Part shown: in pieces, positions 1 to 8,091 of the stretch | Layout of the letters: each line of letters starts with the position of its first letter | How positions within the stretch are numbered: the stretch's first letter is position 1 | Assembly: GCA_905373605.1 (NCBI GenBank) | Contig: CAJPTO010000027.1 | Location: forward strand, 1-21,669 | Reading direction: 5' to 3' | DNA: 21,669 nt | From: an uncultured Prevotella sp. | GTDB taxonomy: Bacteria > Bacteroidota > Bacteroidia > Bacteroidales > Bacteroidaceae | Made by a program: the position numbers and the translations under genes | Notes under the pieces: generated by a model | What the model was told of the DNA's origin: nothing | Seen by the model: the letters and a program-made list of their open reading frames with translations, nothing else | Databases searched by the model: none

Positions 1-89
1 ACGTTATATCTTTGCTTGTGCCACTTTTAGTTTAATGATAATCAGCGGTCTGCCTCTTTGCTTGTGCGTTGTTTGGCGTTGCAGTGCCA

Positions 90-1307
90 TCAGTTGGGCG
101 CGTTGCGGTAACAGAAGTAGGCCACAACGGCGAAAAGCAGGTTGGGAATCCATGCAGCGAGCATGGGCGGCGTGTCGGCATTGACGGCAAAGGTGGCCGA
201 AACGGTTTGCAAGAGAATGTAACCAAAGCTCAATGCCAAGCCAATTCCGAGGTAAAGACCCATTCCGCCCTTGCGTTTTCGCGAGGATAGTGACAGACCG
301 ATGGTGGTTAGGATGAACGAAGCGAACGAAGCGGCGATGCGTTTGTGGTATTCCACCTCGTATTGTACCACGTTGCTGCTGCCCCTTCCTATCTGTTTGG
401 AGATGTAAGCCTTGAGTTCGGGGTTGGTGAATGTTTCTTGTTGCCCTTTGGAGAACACGAGATCGGCGGGTTCCATCATGATGAGTGTGTCTTTTCTGTC
501 GCCGTATGTGATGTTTTCTCGCAGGGCTTTCATCTCGCGTATGCGCCAGTTAGACACCTGCCAGTGGTATTTGGCATCGCTGATGGTGTCGTATTGTATT
601 TCTGAAGCCGTCATGTGGCTCACCAGTTTCTTGTTTTCAAACTTGTCAAGCGAGAAGCCATAGCCCCGTTTCATCTTGTCATCGTAGTGCTGAATGTAGG
701 CAATCACGCCGCGGTCTACCTGCAATTGCACGTTTTCTGCCGAGGTGTTCTTCTTGCTGTTCTTGTACATCGACTCGAAGTTTTGCCTAATCACCGTGCC
801 ATGTGGTATTACGTAGCCGCTGAGATAAAAGGAAAGGGCCGAGATGAGCAGGCAAGAGAACATGTAAGGCCGCATCAGGCGGTTGAAAGAAACGCCCGCT
901 GCAAGCATGGATATTATCTCGGACGTGCCTGCCAGCTTGGAAGTAAAGAAGATAACGGCGATGAAAACAAAGAGCGGACTGAAAAGATTGGCGAAATAAG
1001 GCACGAAATTGGCGTAGTAATCGAACACAATGGCCTTCAACGGCGCATGAAACTGGGTGAACTTCGCCAAGTTCTCGTTCACATCAAACACAATGGCGAT
1101 GGATATGATGAGCAAAATGGAGAAGACATACGTGCCGATGAACTTGCGGATGATGTACCAATCGAGTATCTTCAGATAGCGCGAGGGCGACAACACACGC
1201 AAAAATCCCAGGTGCTTAACAATCCAAGCCACGACAGGTGACAGCCACGGCGATGTTTTTCGCCGTGCGCGCAGCTTCAACAGTTTGATATAGCGTCTTA
1301 ATTGCAT
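90..1307 (-). CDS. LptF/LptG family permease (YjgP/YjgQ), LPS export
   Basis: Inner-membrane permease of the LptB2FG type, which extracts lipopolysaccharide from the inner membrane and feeds it into the periplasmic Lpt bridge. The 405-residue protein has the family layout: the start of the fold at about residue 47 (LDWYIIRKFIGTYVF), a first group of membrane helices to about residue 165, a periplasmic beta-rich domain (about 170-310) and a last group of helices (about 320-400) introduced by YHKRIAASFASFILTTIGL. About 46 basic and hydrophobic residues precede the usual start of the family. No Met lies between residue 1 and that point, so the long start is kept, but a non-ATG start is possible. 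It is the last gene of an operon, 23 bases after tgt. LptF and LptG cannot be told apart here. Confidence 0.88.
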   Translation of the reverse strand: MQLRRYIKLLKLRARRKTSPWLSPVVAWIVKHLGFLRVLSPSRYLKILDWYIIRKFIGTYVFSILLIISIAIVFDVNENLAKFTQFHAPLKAIVFDYYANFVPYFANLFSPLFVFIAVIFFTSKLAGTSEIISMLAAGVSFNRLMRPYMFSCLLISALSFYLSGYVIPHGTVIRQNFESMYKNSKKNTSAENVQLQVDRGVIAYIQHYDDKMKRGYGFSLDKFENKKLVSHMTASEIQYDTISDAKYHWQVSNWRIREMKALRENITYGDRKDTLIMMEPADLVFSKGQQETFTNPELKAYISKQIGRGSSNVVQYEVEYHKRIAASFASFILTTIGLSLSSRKRKGGMGLYLGIGLALSFGYILLQTVSATFAVNADTPPMLAAWIPNLLFAVVAYFCYRNAPN

Positions 1308-1330
1308 TCGTCGATGTCTTTATTGGGTGT

Positions 1331-2458
1331 TTACACGCGGCGGTTAAGGTTGTCGATAACGCTGGCTTTCCATTGCACGAAGTCGCCTTGCTCGATATGT
1401 TGCCGCGCATCTGCCGTTAATCGCAGGTAGAAAGCGAGGTTGTGTATGCTGGCAATCTGCATGGCGAGCAGCTCTTGCGCCTTAAACAGGTGGTGAAGGT
1501 AGGCTTTTGAGTGCAGCCTGTCTATCTCGCAGCCGTCTGGATCGATGGGCGAGAAGTCGTCTTCCCACTTTTTATTGCGCATGTTCATCGTGCCTTGGTA
1601 GGTGAAGAGCATGGCGTTTCGGCCGTTTCGGGTGGGCATAACGCAGTCGAACATGTCCACTCCGCGTTCTATTGCTTCGAGAATGTTTTGCGGAGTGCCC
1701 ACTCCCATGAGGTAACGAGGGCGGTCTTTGGGCAGGATTTCGTTCACCACCTCAATCATTTCGTACATCACCTCGGTGGGTTCTCCCACAGCCAGCCCGC
1801 CAATGGCGTTTCCGTCGGCCCCTTTGTCGGCCACATGCTTGGCCGCTTCTTGTCGAAGGTCCTTGTAAGTGCAGCCTTGCACGATGGGAAATAGGCTTTG
1901 TTGGTGGCCATAGAGCGGTTCGGTTTCGTTAAATCGCTTGAAACAGCGGTCCAACCAGCGTTGTGTAAGCCCCAAACTTTTCTTTGCATAGGCGTAATCG
2001 CTGTTGCCTGGAGGACACTCATCGAATGCCATCATGATGTCGGCACCGATAATTCGTTCGGTGTCCATCACGTTTTCGGGGGTGAAGATATGCTTGCTGC
2101 CGTCGATATGCGAGCGAAACTCGCAGCCATTCTCGGTAAGTCGGCGGATGCCTGTGAGCGAAAACACTTGGAAACCGCCCGAATCGGTAAGTATTGGCCT
2201 ATCCCAAGTGTTGAACTTATGCAGTCCGCCCGCTTTCCTTAGCACCTCCAAGCCCGGCCTTAGATAAAGATGATAGGTGTTACCCAGTATGATTTGCGCC
2301 TTCACTTGTTGACGCAATTCGCTGAAATGAACCCCTTTCACCGTGCCACATGTGCCAACGGGCATGAACACGGGCGTTTTAATCTGCCCGTGGTCGGTGG
2401 TGATGAGGCCCGTTCGTGCGTCTGAAGCCGTGTCGGTGTGTTGCAATTCGAATTTCAT
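1331..2458 (-). CDS. tgt: Queuine tRNA-ribosyltransferase
   Basis: tRNA-guanine transglycosylase, which exchanges guanine 34 of GUN-anticodon tRNAs for the queuosine precursor base (preQ1 in most bacteria). The 375 residues match the usual length. The substrate-binding Asp lies in ILTDSGGFQVFSL (D92) and the nucleophile in MFDCVMPTRNGR (D271). The zinc site is unusual: where the E. coli enzyme has CxCxxC (C302, C304, C307) this protein reads DPDGCEIDRLHSKAYL, with one Cys and one residue fewer, although the His of SIHNL is kept. From memory, other Bacteroidetes Tgt proteins also lack the cysteines, so this is probably a lineage trait rather than inactivation. The gene starts 7 bases after lon, so translation is probably coupled. 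Confidence 0.96.
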   Translation of the reverse strand: MKFELQHTDTASDARTGLITTDHGQIKTPVFMPVGTCGTVKGVHFSELRQQVKAQIILGNTYHLYLRPGLEVLRKAGGLHKFNTWDRPILTDSGGFQVFSLTGIRRLTENGCEFRSHIDGSKHIFTPENVMDTERIIGADIMMAFDECPPGNSDYAYAKKSLGLTQRWLDRCFKRFNETEPLYGHQQSLFPIVQGCTYKDLRQEAAKHVADKGADGNAIGGLAVGEPTEVMYEMIEVVNEILPKDRPRYLMGVGTPQNILEAIERGVDMFDCVMPTRNGRNAMLFTYQGTMNMRNKKWEDDFSPIDPDGCEIDRLHSKAYLHHLFKAQELLAMQIASIHNLAFYLRLTADARQHIEQGDFVQWKASVIDNLNRRV

Positions 2459-2465
2459 GTGGCCG

Positions 2466-4931
2466 TCAATCCTTTTTCTTTTCCTCTTCGATGTCGAACT
2501 TAATGGCGTTGTCCACCACCTCGTTTGTCAGTGCGAAGTCCCATACGTCTTGCACATTCTCCACATAATGGAACTTCACGCCGGTGAGGTATTTCTCGGG
2601 TATCTCCTCAATGTCTTTCCTGTTGGCTCGACACATCATAATATCGGTGATGCCAGCGCGTTTTGCAGCCAGTATTTTCTCTTTTATTCCGCCCACTGGC
2701 AGCACCTTTCCGCGCAGTGTTATCTCGCCCGTCATGGCAGTGTTCTTGCGTACCTTGCGTTGTGTCAGTGCCGAAGCGATGGATGTTGCGATGGTAATGC
2801 CGGCCGAAGGACCGTCTTTCGGCGTTGCCCCTTCTGGCACATGGATGTGTATGTTCCATTGTTCGAACACGCGATAGTCTACCCCTAGCTTGTCTACGTG
2901 CGCCTTAACGTACTCTAATGCAATTGCAGCCGACTCTTTCATCACGTCGCCTAGGTTGCCCGTAAGCGTCAATTTTGCGCCGCGACCTTTGCTCAACGAA
3001 GTTTCGATGAACAGAATTTCGCCGCCAACGCTAGTCCAAGCCAAGCCCGTTACCACGCCGGCATAGTCGTTACCTTGATAGATGTCGCGGTAATAAGGCG
3101 GTTTTCCCAAAAGCGTTTCTATCTCGGCAGGCGTTATTTTGGCGTAGGGCAGTTCGCCGTTAAGGGCGCGCAGGTAGGCCATTTTGCGCAAAGCCTTGTC
3201 TATTTGCTTTTCCAATTGCCGCACACCGCTTTCGCGCGTGTATTGTTCGATAATCTTTTCGAGCGCCGCTTTGTTGAAACTGGGCTTCTCGGGTGTGGTT
3301 TTTGCCAAACCCGTGTTTTGCAATTCGCGCGGCACAAGGTGGCGTTTGGCTATCTCAATCTTCTCTTCGGTGATGTAACCGCTCACTTCTATGAGTTCCA
3401 TTCGGTCGAGCAAGGGGCGCGGAATGGTGTTGAGGTCGTTGGCGGTAGCGATGAACAGCACGTGCGAGAGGTCGTAATCCACGTCCAAATAGTTGTCGTG
3501 GAAAGCATTGTTTTGCTCTGGGTCCAGCACTTCCAGCAAGGCCGACGAGGGGTCTCCGTGCAAAGTGTTCTGCGTTACCTTGTCAATCTCGTCTAGGATG
3601 AACACAGGATTGGACGAGCCTGCCTTTTGAATGCTCTTGATGATGCGGCCTGGCATGGCCCCAACATAGGTTCTTCGGTGCCCACGTATCTCGCTTTCGT
3701 CGTGCAATCCGCCCAAAGACATGCGCACATACTTGCGATTCATGGCCGTGGCGATGCTTTTTCCAAGGCTTGTTTTGCCCACTCCGGGAGGTCCGTACAG
3801 GCAAATGATGGGCGATTTGAGGTCGCCGCTGAGCTGCAACACGGCCAAATGCTCCAAGATGCGGTCTTTCACCTTCTCCATTCCATAGTGGTCGTGGTCC
3901 AAAACCTTTTGCGCACGCTTGATGCTAAGGTCGTCTTTGGTGTATTCGTTCCACGGCAAGCCCACCATAGTTTGCAGATAAGTGAGCTGTATGCTGTAAT
4001 CAGGACTTTGGGGATTAAGCGTATCGAGCTTATCAAGCTCCTTATAGAAGGCCTTACTCACCTCTTCGGGCCACTTCTTATCCTTTGCTTTCTCCTCCAA
4101 CTCGCGGTGTTCGGGCGAGCCTTCGCCGTTGCCCAGCTCTTCCTTGATGTTCTTTATCTGTTGTTGCAAGAAGTATTCGCGTTGCTGTTCGTCGATGTCT
4201 TCGCGTGTTTTCGAGCGTATGGTTTGCTTAATCTGCAACAGTTGCATCTCCTTGTTCAGCGTTTTGAGGGCTAGATACACGCGTTCGAGCGAACTGTCGG
4301 CCTCCAACATGCGCATTTTGTCTTCCAAGTCGAAGGGCATGTTCGAGCAGATGAAGTTGGTGGCAATCACATCGTGGTGAATGTTTGCAATGGCAAACTG
4401 CGCCTCATCGGGCATTTCCTCGTTCATCTTGATAAACTCCACGGTCTGGTTTCTAAGGTCTTCCATGGCCGTGTTATATTCGCTTGAGTCGCCATCTACG
4501 AATATTTCGGGCCTCTTGCTTGTCTGTGCCACGAGATATGGCTTGCGTTTCACCACCTCTTCCAGCTGGCAGCGTCCCAATCCCTGCACAATGGCGGTGA
4601 TGTTTCCGCCTGGGCCCGACATTTCCAGCACCCTAACCAACTTGGCATACACGCCAACCGGATAGAGTTCTTTCTTAGTGGGTTCCTCAATATCGGCGTT
4701 TTTCTGGCAGAAAACGGCAAAAACCTGGTCGGGGTTCTTCTTTAGCTTGTTCACAAGGCTTACACTAGCCGCCCTCCCAACAAGTATTGGTGTCACCACA
4801 CCGGGGAACAATACAAGGTTGCGCGTGGCCAAGACAGGCACTGTGTCGGGCGTTGGCGTGTCGAAAAGCGTGCTGATATCGCCCTCATAGTCGGCAATCA
4901 TTTGTATTGAGGTATTGTTTCTTCTGTCCAT
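2466..4931 (-). CDS. lon: ATP-dependent protease La (Lon)
   Basis: Cytosolic AAA+ serine protease degrading misfolded and regulatory proteins. The 821-residue protein has the full LonA layout: N-terminal substrate-binding domain (about 30-240, VPVLATRNLVLFPGVVTPI), coiled-coil linker (about 240-310), AAA+ module with Walker A GPPGVGKT near residue 380 and Walker B FILDEIDK near 445, then the protease domain with catalytic Ser709 in PKDGPSAGIT and Lys750 in GGIKEK. The tail is charged (EEEKKKD). It heads the operon lon-tgt-lptF/G. A TACCTTTG box on the minus strand at 4961-4968 puts the transcript start about 20-25 bases before the ATG. No heat-shock operator was recognised. Confidence 0.98.
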   Translation of the reverse strand: MDRRNNTSIQMIADYEGDISTLFDTPTPDTVPVLATRNLVLFPGVVTPILVGRAASVSLVNKLKKNPDQVFAVFCQKNADIEEPTKKELYPVGVYAKLVRVLEMSGPGGNITAIVQGLGRCQLEEVVKRKPYLVAQTSKRPEIFVDGDSSEYNTAMEDLRNQTVEFIKMNEEMPDEAQFAIANIHHDVIATNFICSNMPFDLEDKMRMLEADSSLERVYLALKTLNKEMQLLQIKQTIRSKTREDIDEQQREYFLQQQIKNIKEELGNGEGSPEHRELEEKAKDKKWPEEVSKAFYKELDKLDTLNPQSPDYSIQLTYLQTMVGLPWNEYTKDDLSIKRAQKVLDHDHYGMEKVKDRILEHLAVLQLSGDLKSPIICLYGPPGVGKTSLGKSIATAMNRKYVRMSLGGLHDESEIRGHRRTYVGAMPGRIIKSIQKAGSSNPVFILDEIDKVTQNTLHGDPSSALLEVLDPEQNNAFHDNYLDVDYDLSHVLFIATANDLNTIPRPLLDRMELIEVSGYITEEKIEIAKRHLVPRELQNTGLAKTTPEKPSFNKAALEKIIEQYTRESGVRQLEKQIDKALRKMAYLRALNGELPYAKITPAEIETLLGKPPYYRDIYQGNDYAGVVTGLAWTSVGGEILFIETSLSKGRGAKLTLTGNLGDVMKESAAIALEYVKAHVDKLGVDYRVFEQWNIHIHVPEGATPKDGPSAGITIATSIASALTQRKVRKNTAMTGEITLRGKVLPVGGIKEKILAAKRAGITDIMMCRANRKDIEEIPEKYLTGVKFHYVENVQDVWDFALTNEVVDNAIKFDIEEEKKKD

Positions 4932-4960
4932 TTATTCTTCTTTGCTCTTTAATAAGGGTA

Positions 4961-4968
4961 CAAAGGTA
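4961..4968 (-). promoter_or_regulatory. Probable lon operon promoter (-7 box)
   Basis: On the minus strand this reads TACCTTTG, matching the Bacteroidetes -7 consensus TAnnTTTG, about 30 bases upstream of the lon ATG. No convincing -33 TTTG lies at the expected distance. Confidence 0.6.
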
Positions 4969-5084
4969 CGAATAAATCGCGAGATTTGGGCATGCCACAA
5001 AGAAATCCGCGCGCGACTTTTATCGCTCTGTGTGGCGAGAGGCATCGTTTTTTGCACAGGGTGGCATAAAAAACGCCGTTTTCG

Positions 5085-5116
5085 TTTGGCCGTTTTGTAA
5101 TTAAAACCTAACTTTG
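5085..5116 (+). promoter_or_regulatory. Promoter of the EamA gene
   Basis: TTTG at 5085-5088 and TAACTTTG at 5109-5116 are separated by 20 bases, matching the Bacteroidetes -33/-7 arrangement. The transcript start should fall near 5122, so the upstream TTG at 5119 cannot be the start codon and the ATG at 5143 is favoured. Confidence 0.75.
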
Positions 5117-5142
5117 CGTTGGCTATTTACCAACAAACGCGC

Positions 5143-6066
5143 ATGACTAAGCCCTTATCCGCACACGCAAACCTCGCTTTTCACTTGGTGGCTTTCTTAA
5201 CGGTGGCCATCTGGGGTTCTACGTTCATCTCCACCAAGTTGCTCATCTACGCGGGCCTTTCGCCTGCGCACATCTTCACTTTGCGCTTTCTCATCGCCTA
5301 CGTGCTGATGTTGGCATTGGCATTGCTTGGGCCGCGGCGAGCCGGCGGCCGCAAATTGCTCAGCGACAGCATTGTCGACGAGGGCTGCATGATGCTGCTT
5401 GGCATCACAGGTGGCTCGGCCTACTTCCTTACAGAGAACGAAGCGTTGCGCTTTTCAACAGCCACAAACGTGTCGCTCATCGTTTGTTCGTGCCCATTGT
5501 TCACTATGGTGCTCATGCGGCTGCTTGTTCGCGGCACGCGTTTGGGTGCTTGGCAGGTGGCAGGCACGCTTTTCTCGTTCGTCGGCATGGCGGTTGTGGT
5601 GCTCAATGGCAAGTTTGTGCTGCACCTTTCGCCGCTGGGCGACTTCCTTGCGCTGTGTGCTTGCTTGGCTTGGGCGTTCTACTCCATCATCATGAAACGC
5701 ATGAACGAACGCTACGACAGCCTGTTCATCACCCGAAAAGTGTTTTTCTACGGGCTGATTACCATGATTCCTTACTACATCCTCGTGCCCGAGATGCCGC
5801 CATTGCAGGTTCTCACGCATCCTGACGTAATTGCTCACCTGATGTTTTTGGGCGTGCTGGCCTCCATGATTTGTTTTCTCACATGGACATGGGTGATGGG
5901 AAAGCTGGGTGCCATGCGCGCAACAAACTACATTTACGTCAACCCCATCACCACCATCGTGTTTGCTTGGCTGGTGCTTCACGAGACAATAACACCCTAC
6001 TTCATCCTCGGAACGGTGCTCATACTGGCAGGACTGTTTCTCAGCAGCAAGTCTAAAAGCCCTTAA
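5143..6066 (+). CDS. EamA/DMT-family transporter
   Basis: Member of the drug/metabolite transporter superfamily, inner-membrane exporters built from two repeats of five helices. The 307 residues form about ten hydrophobic segments. The first EamA repeat opens with LVAFLTVAIWGSTFISTKLL, including the family WGS motif. The second begins near GDFLALCACLAWAFYSIIMK and ends in a Pro-containing segment (YVNPITTIVFAWLVLHE) typical of EamA. The frame could extend 8 codons upstream to a TTG at 5119, but the promoter lies just before it, so the ATG at 5143 was chosen. The substrate cannot be told from sequence. The next gene starts 17 bases downstream and is probably co-transcribed. Confidence 0.9.
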   Translation: MTKPLSAHANLAFHLVAFLTVAIWGSTFISTKLLIYAGLSPAHIFTLRFLIAYVLMLALALLGPRRAGGRKLLSDSIVDEGCMMLLGITGGSAYFLTENEALRFSTATNVSLIVCSCPLFTMVLMRLLVRGTRLGAWQVAGTLFSFVGMAVVVLNGKFVLHLSPLGDFLALCACLAWAFYSIIMKRMNERYDSLFITRKVFFYGLITMIPYYILVPEMPPLQVLTHPDVIAHLMFLGVLASMICFLTWTWVMGKLGAMRATNYIYVNPITTIVFAWLVLHETITPYFILGTVLILAGLFLSSKSKSP

Positions 6067-6083
6067 CCACAACCGCCCTCACC

Positions 6084-7049
6084 ATGACAACACTCACAAC
6101 ATTCCTCGTTTCGCTCTTCACGCTGGTTCAACTCAATTGCGAAAACCTCTTCGATTGCCGCCACGACAGCCTTAAGGCCGATGAAGAGTTTCTTCCAACG
6201 GCCTATCGCCACTGGACACCATCGCGATATTGGAAGAAACTCAACCGCATTGGCCAAGAGATTGTGGCCTGCGGAGGGGAAGGAACGCAATGGCGACTGC
6301 CCGACTTGGTGGCACTTTGCGAGGTGGAAAACGACAGTGTGCTGCACGACCTCACACGCCGCTCGCTGCTGCGCACGGCCCGTTACGAATTTGTGATGAC
6401 CCAATCGCCCGACATTCGCGGCATCGACGTTGCCTTGCTCTATTCGCCTTTCACCTTCGCGCTCGTCAAAAGCCACACCTTTCGCATAAAACCGCCTGCA
6501 GGCATGCGCCCCACACGCGACATCCTTTACGCTGAAGGCGTAACGGCTGTGGGCGATACGCTGCACGTTTTTGTGCTACACGCACCCAGCAGGGCTGGTG
6601 GTGAGGCCAATACGCGCCCCTACCGACTGGCCGTTGCGCAACGGCTGTGCATGGCCATCGACTCGATTAGGCTGCTCAACGCCAAAGCCAACATCGTGAT
6701 TACTGGCGACTTCAACGACTATGGCGACACACCTGCACTGCACTTGCTCACCAATAGCGGGCTAAAAGACGTGTCCACAAACGCCACGGGCAGCAATGGG
6801 GCGAAAGGTACCTATCGTTACCAAGGCGAATGGGGCAGCCTGGACCATGTTTTTGTGAGCGAAGAGATGTTCAGGAAAGGCGTTTCGTGCCACATTTTCG
6901 ATGCCCCCTTCCTGATGGAAGACGATGAAAAATATGGCGGAAAACGCCCTTGGCGCACCTATCAAGGGCCTAAATACCTGGGCGGATTTAGCGACCACCT
7001 GCCCTTGGTGGTGACATTTGGCATGCAAAATGCAAGCGAGAAACCATAA
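6084..7049 (+). CDS. Endonuclease/exonuclease/phosphatase family protein
   Basis: Member of the Mg-dependent phosphodiesterase fold shared by exonuclease III, DNase I and inositol phosphatases. All signature blocks are present in 321 residues: QLNCENLFD (about 16-24), CEVEN with the metal-binding Glu (E80 or E82), RGIDVALLY, HAPSR, GDFND (D209, N211), SLDHVF (D254, H255) and the terminal SDHLPL (D304, H305). The N-terminus is hydrophobic (TTFLVSLFTLVQ) and runs directly into the first strand. It may be a short export signal, but no clear cleavage site is visible, so location is open. The substrate is unknown. Bacteroidetes relatives are often annotated as secreted endonucleases, which is not shown here. 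It probably shares the eamA transcript. Confidence 0.88.
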   Translation: MTTLTTFLVSLFTLVQLNCENLFDCRHDSLKADEEFLPTAYRHWTPSRYWKKLNRIGQEIVACGGEGTQWRLPDLVALCEVENDSVLHDLTRRSLLRTARYEFVMTQSPDIRGIDVALLYSPFTFALVKSHTFRIKPPAGMRPTRDILYAEGVTAVGDTLHVFVLHAPSRAGGEANTRPYRLAVAQRLCMAIDSIRLLNAKANIVITGDFNDYGDTPALHLLTNSGLKDVSTNATGSNGAKGTYRYQGEWGSLDHVFVSEEMFRKGVSCHIFDAPFLMEDDEKYGGKRPWRTYQGPKYLGGFSDHLPLVVTFGMQNASEKP

Positions 7050-7179
7050 AACATGCGAAAATCCACCTAAACAACGGCCTAAACCAGGGGATGTGCAAGA
7101 GTTAGCAAGGCACTTAAAACATGCCTTTGTGAGCAAGCAGATTGCACATAGTTCCCTTATTCGTTGCCTACCATTGTGC

Positions 7180-7312
7180 TACCACACGCCGGTAGCCACA
7201 CTACCAGCCCCTTGGTATCCACACTACCACACACAGGTAGCATGGCTACCACACACTGGTAGCAACGATACCACACGCTGGTAGCGACGATACCACACGC
7301 TGGAAGCCTAAC
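7180..7312 (+). repeat. 22-bp tandem array of palindromic units (6 units)
   Basis: Six adjoining units start at 7180, 7202, 7225, 7247, 7269 and 7291. All are 22 bp except the second (23 bp). The consensus core is TACCACACGCTGGTAGC, with TACC and GGTA arms forming an inverted repeat. The best units (7247, 7269) have 5-bp arms TACCA/TGGTA around 5 bases. The last unit has lost the right arm (GGAAG). A half unit, TACCATTGTGC, lies just upstream at 7169-7179. Confidence 0.9.
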
Positions 7313-7324
7313 AACTTGTTACAC

Positions 7325-7439
7325 CAGTTCGGGATAAGAAACAGTCATTATGCCTACTAACGCGAACGGTAGTTGAACCAGCCACACCTCATCGCGACAA
7401 AAGATTGCGCATAAGGGGGTTGCTTCTTATCCCGTACTG
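7325..7439. repeat. 115-bp segment with 16-bp terminal inverted repeats
   Basis: CAGTTCGGGATAAGAA at 7325-7340 is matched in inverted orientation at 7424-7439 with one mismatch, including an uninterrupted 11-bp match (CGGGATAAGAA). The 83 bases between hold no coding frame of note. It could be a small non-autonomous element or a long-range stem. No clear target-site duplication was found; TTGTTA occurs on the left and TTGTTGTTA on the right. Confidence 0.6.
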
Positions 7440-7452
7440 CCGTAGCTTGTTG

Positions 7453-8091
7453 TTAACGTTCTTTCTTTGCAGGTGTTTTCACCTCGTCGAACACCACTTT
7501 CGTCTTGTCGAAACCCAGCGAACGCAGCAAACTAGTGAACTGCAAGCGGGCGTTTTCTTCAGCCAAAGCCATGTTCGATGGTGTTAAGCACCGCCGGCGC
7601 ATCATGGCATTGGCCTTATAATAAAGGTGTTCGCGGTCGGCATCGCTCCATGTTCCCGTTGCGAAAAACGACTTCGTGCGTGCCTCGTCAATAAAATTGT
7701 TGTCTAAAAGCCTTACGGGTGGCAGCGTTGCACACAGCGTGTCGCCCTGCATGGAAAGCCATCGGGGGCGCGCTTCGCGCAAGTTTACGCCCAAACGCAA
7801 CGTTCCGTAATAGATGCGCACCATCTTGTCGTCGCCAAAGAAGCCGTATTTAATGGTGTCTACCAGCTCTTCATCGTCGATGGAGAGAAACTCCCACTCG
7901 CCTATCGCTTCTATTTGCTGTATCTGATTGGGGGTAATGTCAATCTTATCGTTGCTCACAACGCTGATGCTGTTGTCGTTTTCGCAGCGGCAAACGGCCA
8001 CGCAAACAACGATGAACGCCACTATCGCCAATGCCAAATAGAACCAATAGCGAAAGGGTATGAGTGAAATAAGCTTGCGAAGTTTACTCAT
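7453..8091 (-). CDS. DUF4230 domain-containing membrane protein
   Basis: A 212-residue protein of the DUF4230 family, function unknown. A single membrane anchor lies near residues 14-34 (YWFYLALAIVAFIVVCVAVC) after a basic N-terminus, so the rest is probably periplasmic. The conserved part includes EFLSIDDEELVDTIKYGFF, IYYGTLRLGVNL and LPPVRLLDNNFIDEARTKSF, followed by a helical stretch ending in LRSLGFDKTKVVF. Its start overlaps the stop of the upstream DUF4230 gene by 4 bases (ATGA), so the two are translationally coupled. They look like diverged paralogues, one membrane-anchored and one probable lipoprotein, and may work as a pair. Confidence 0.85.
   Translation of the reverse strand: MSKLRKLISLIPFRYWFYLALAIVAFIVVCVAVCRCENDNSISVVSNDKIDITPNQIQQIEAIGEWEFLSIDDEELVDTIKYGFFGDDKMVRIYYGTLRLGVNLREARPRWLSMQGDTLCATLPPVRLLDNNFIDEARTKSFFATGTWSDADREHLYYKANAMMRRRCLTPSNMALAEENARLQFTSLLRSLGFDKTKVVFDEVKTPAKKER

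Larger units (their letters stand above)
7050..7452 (+). other. Convergent intergenic region, no gene
   Basis: This 403-base gap separates two convergent genes and no credible coding frame was found. It holds, in order, a weak hairpin (AAGGCA/TGCCTT, 7106-7126), a 22-bp tandem palindrome array (7180-7312) and a segment bounded by 16-bp inverted repeats (7325-7439). No classical hairpin followed by a T-run is present, so the array may serve as the transcription end for both genes. That role is inference. Confidence 0.6.

Noticed and set aside
7..14. TATCTTTG promoter-like box on the plus strand
   Set aside because: No plus-strand gene follows; the downstream sequence is the antisense of the lptF/G-like gene.
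615..1241. Plus-strand frame of 208 codons opposite the lptF/G-like gene
   Set aside because: It is a shadow of a well-supported permease; the translation is highly charged and has no family resemblance.
7180..7312. CRISPR array
   Set aside because: Units are contiguous 22-mers without unique spacers, and no cas gene is present.
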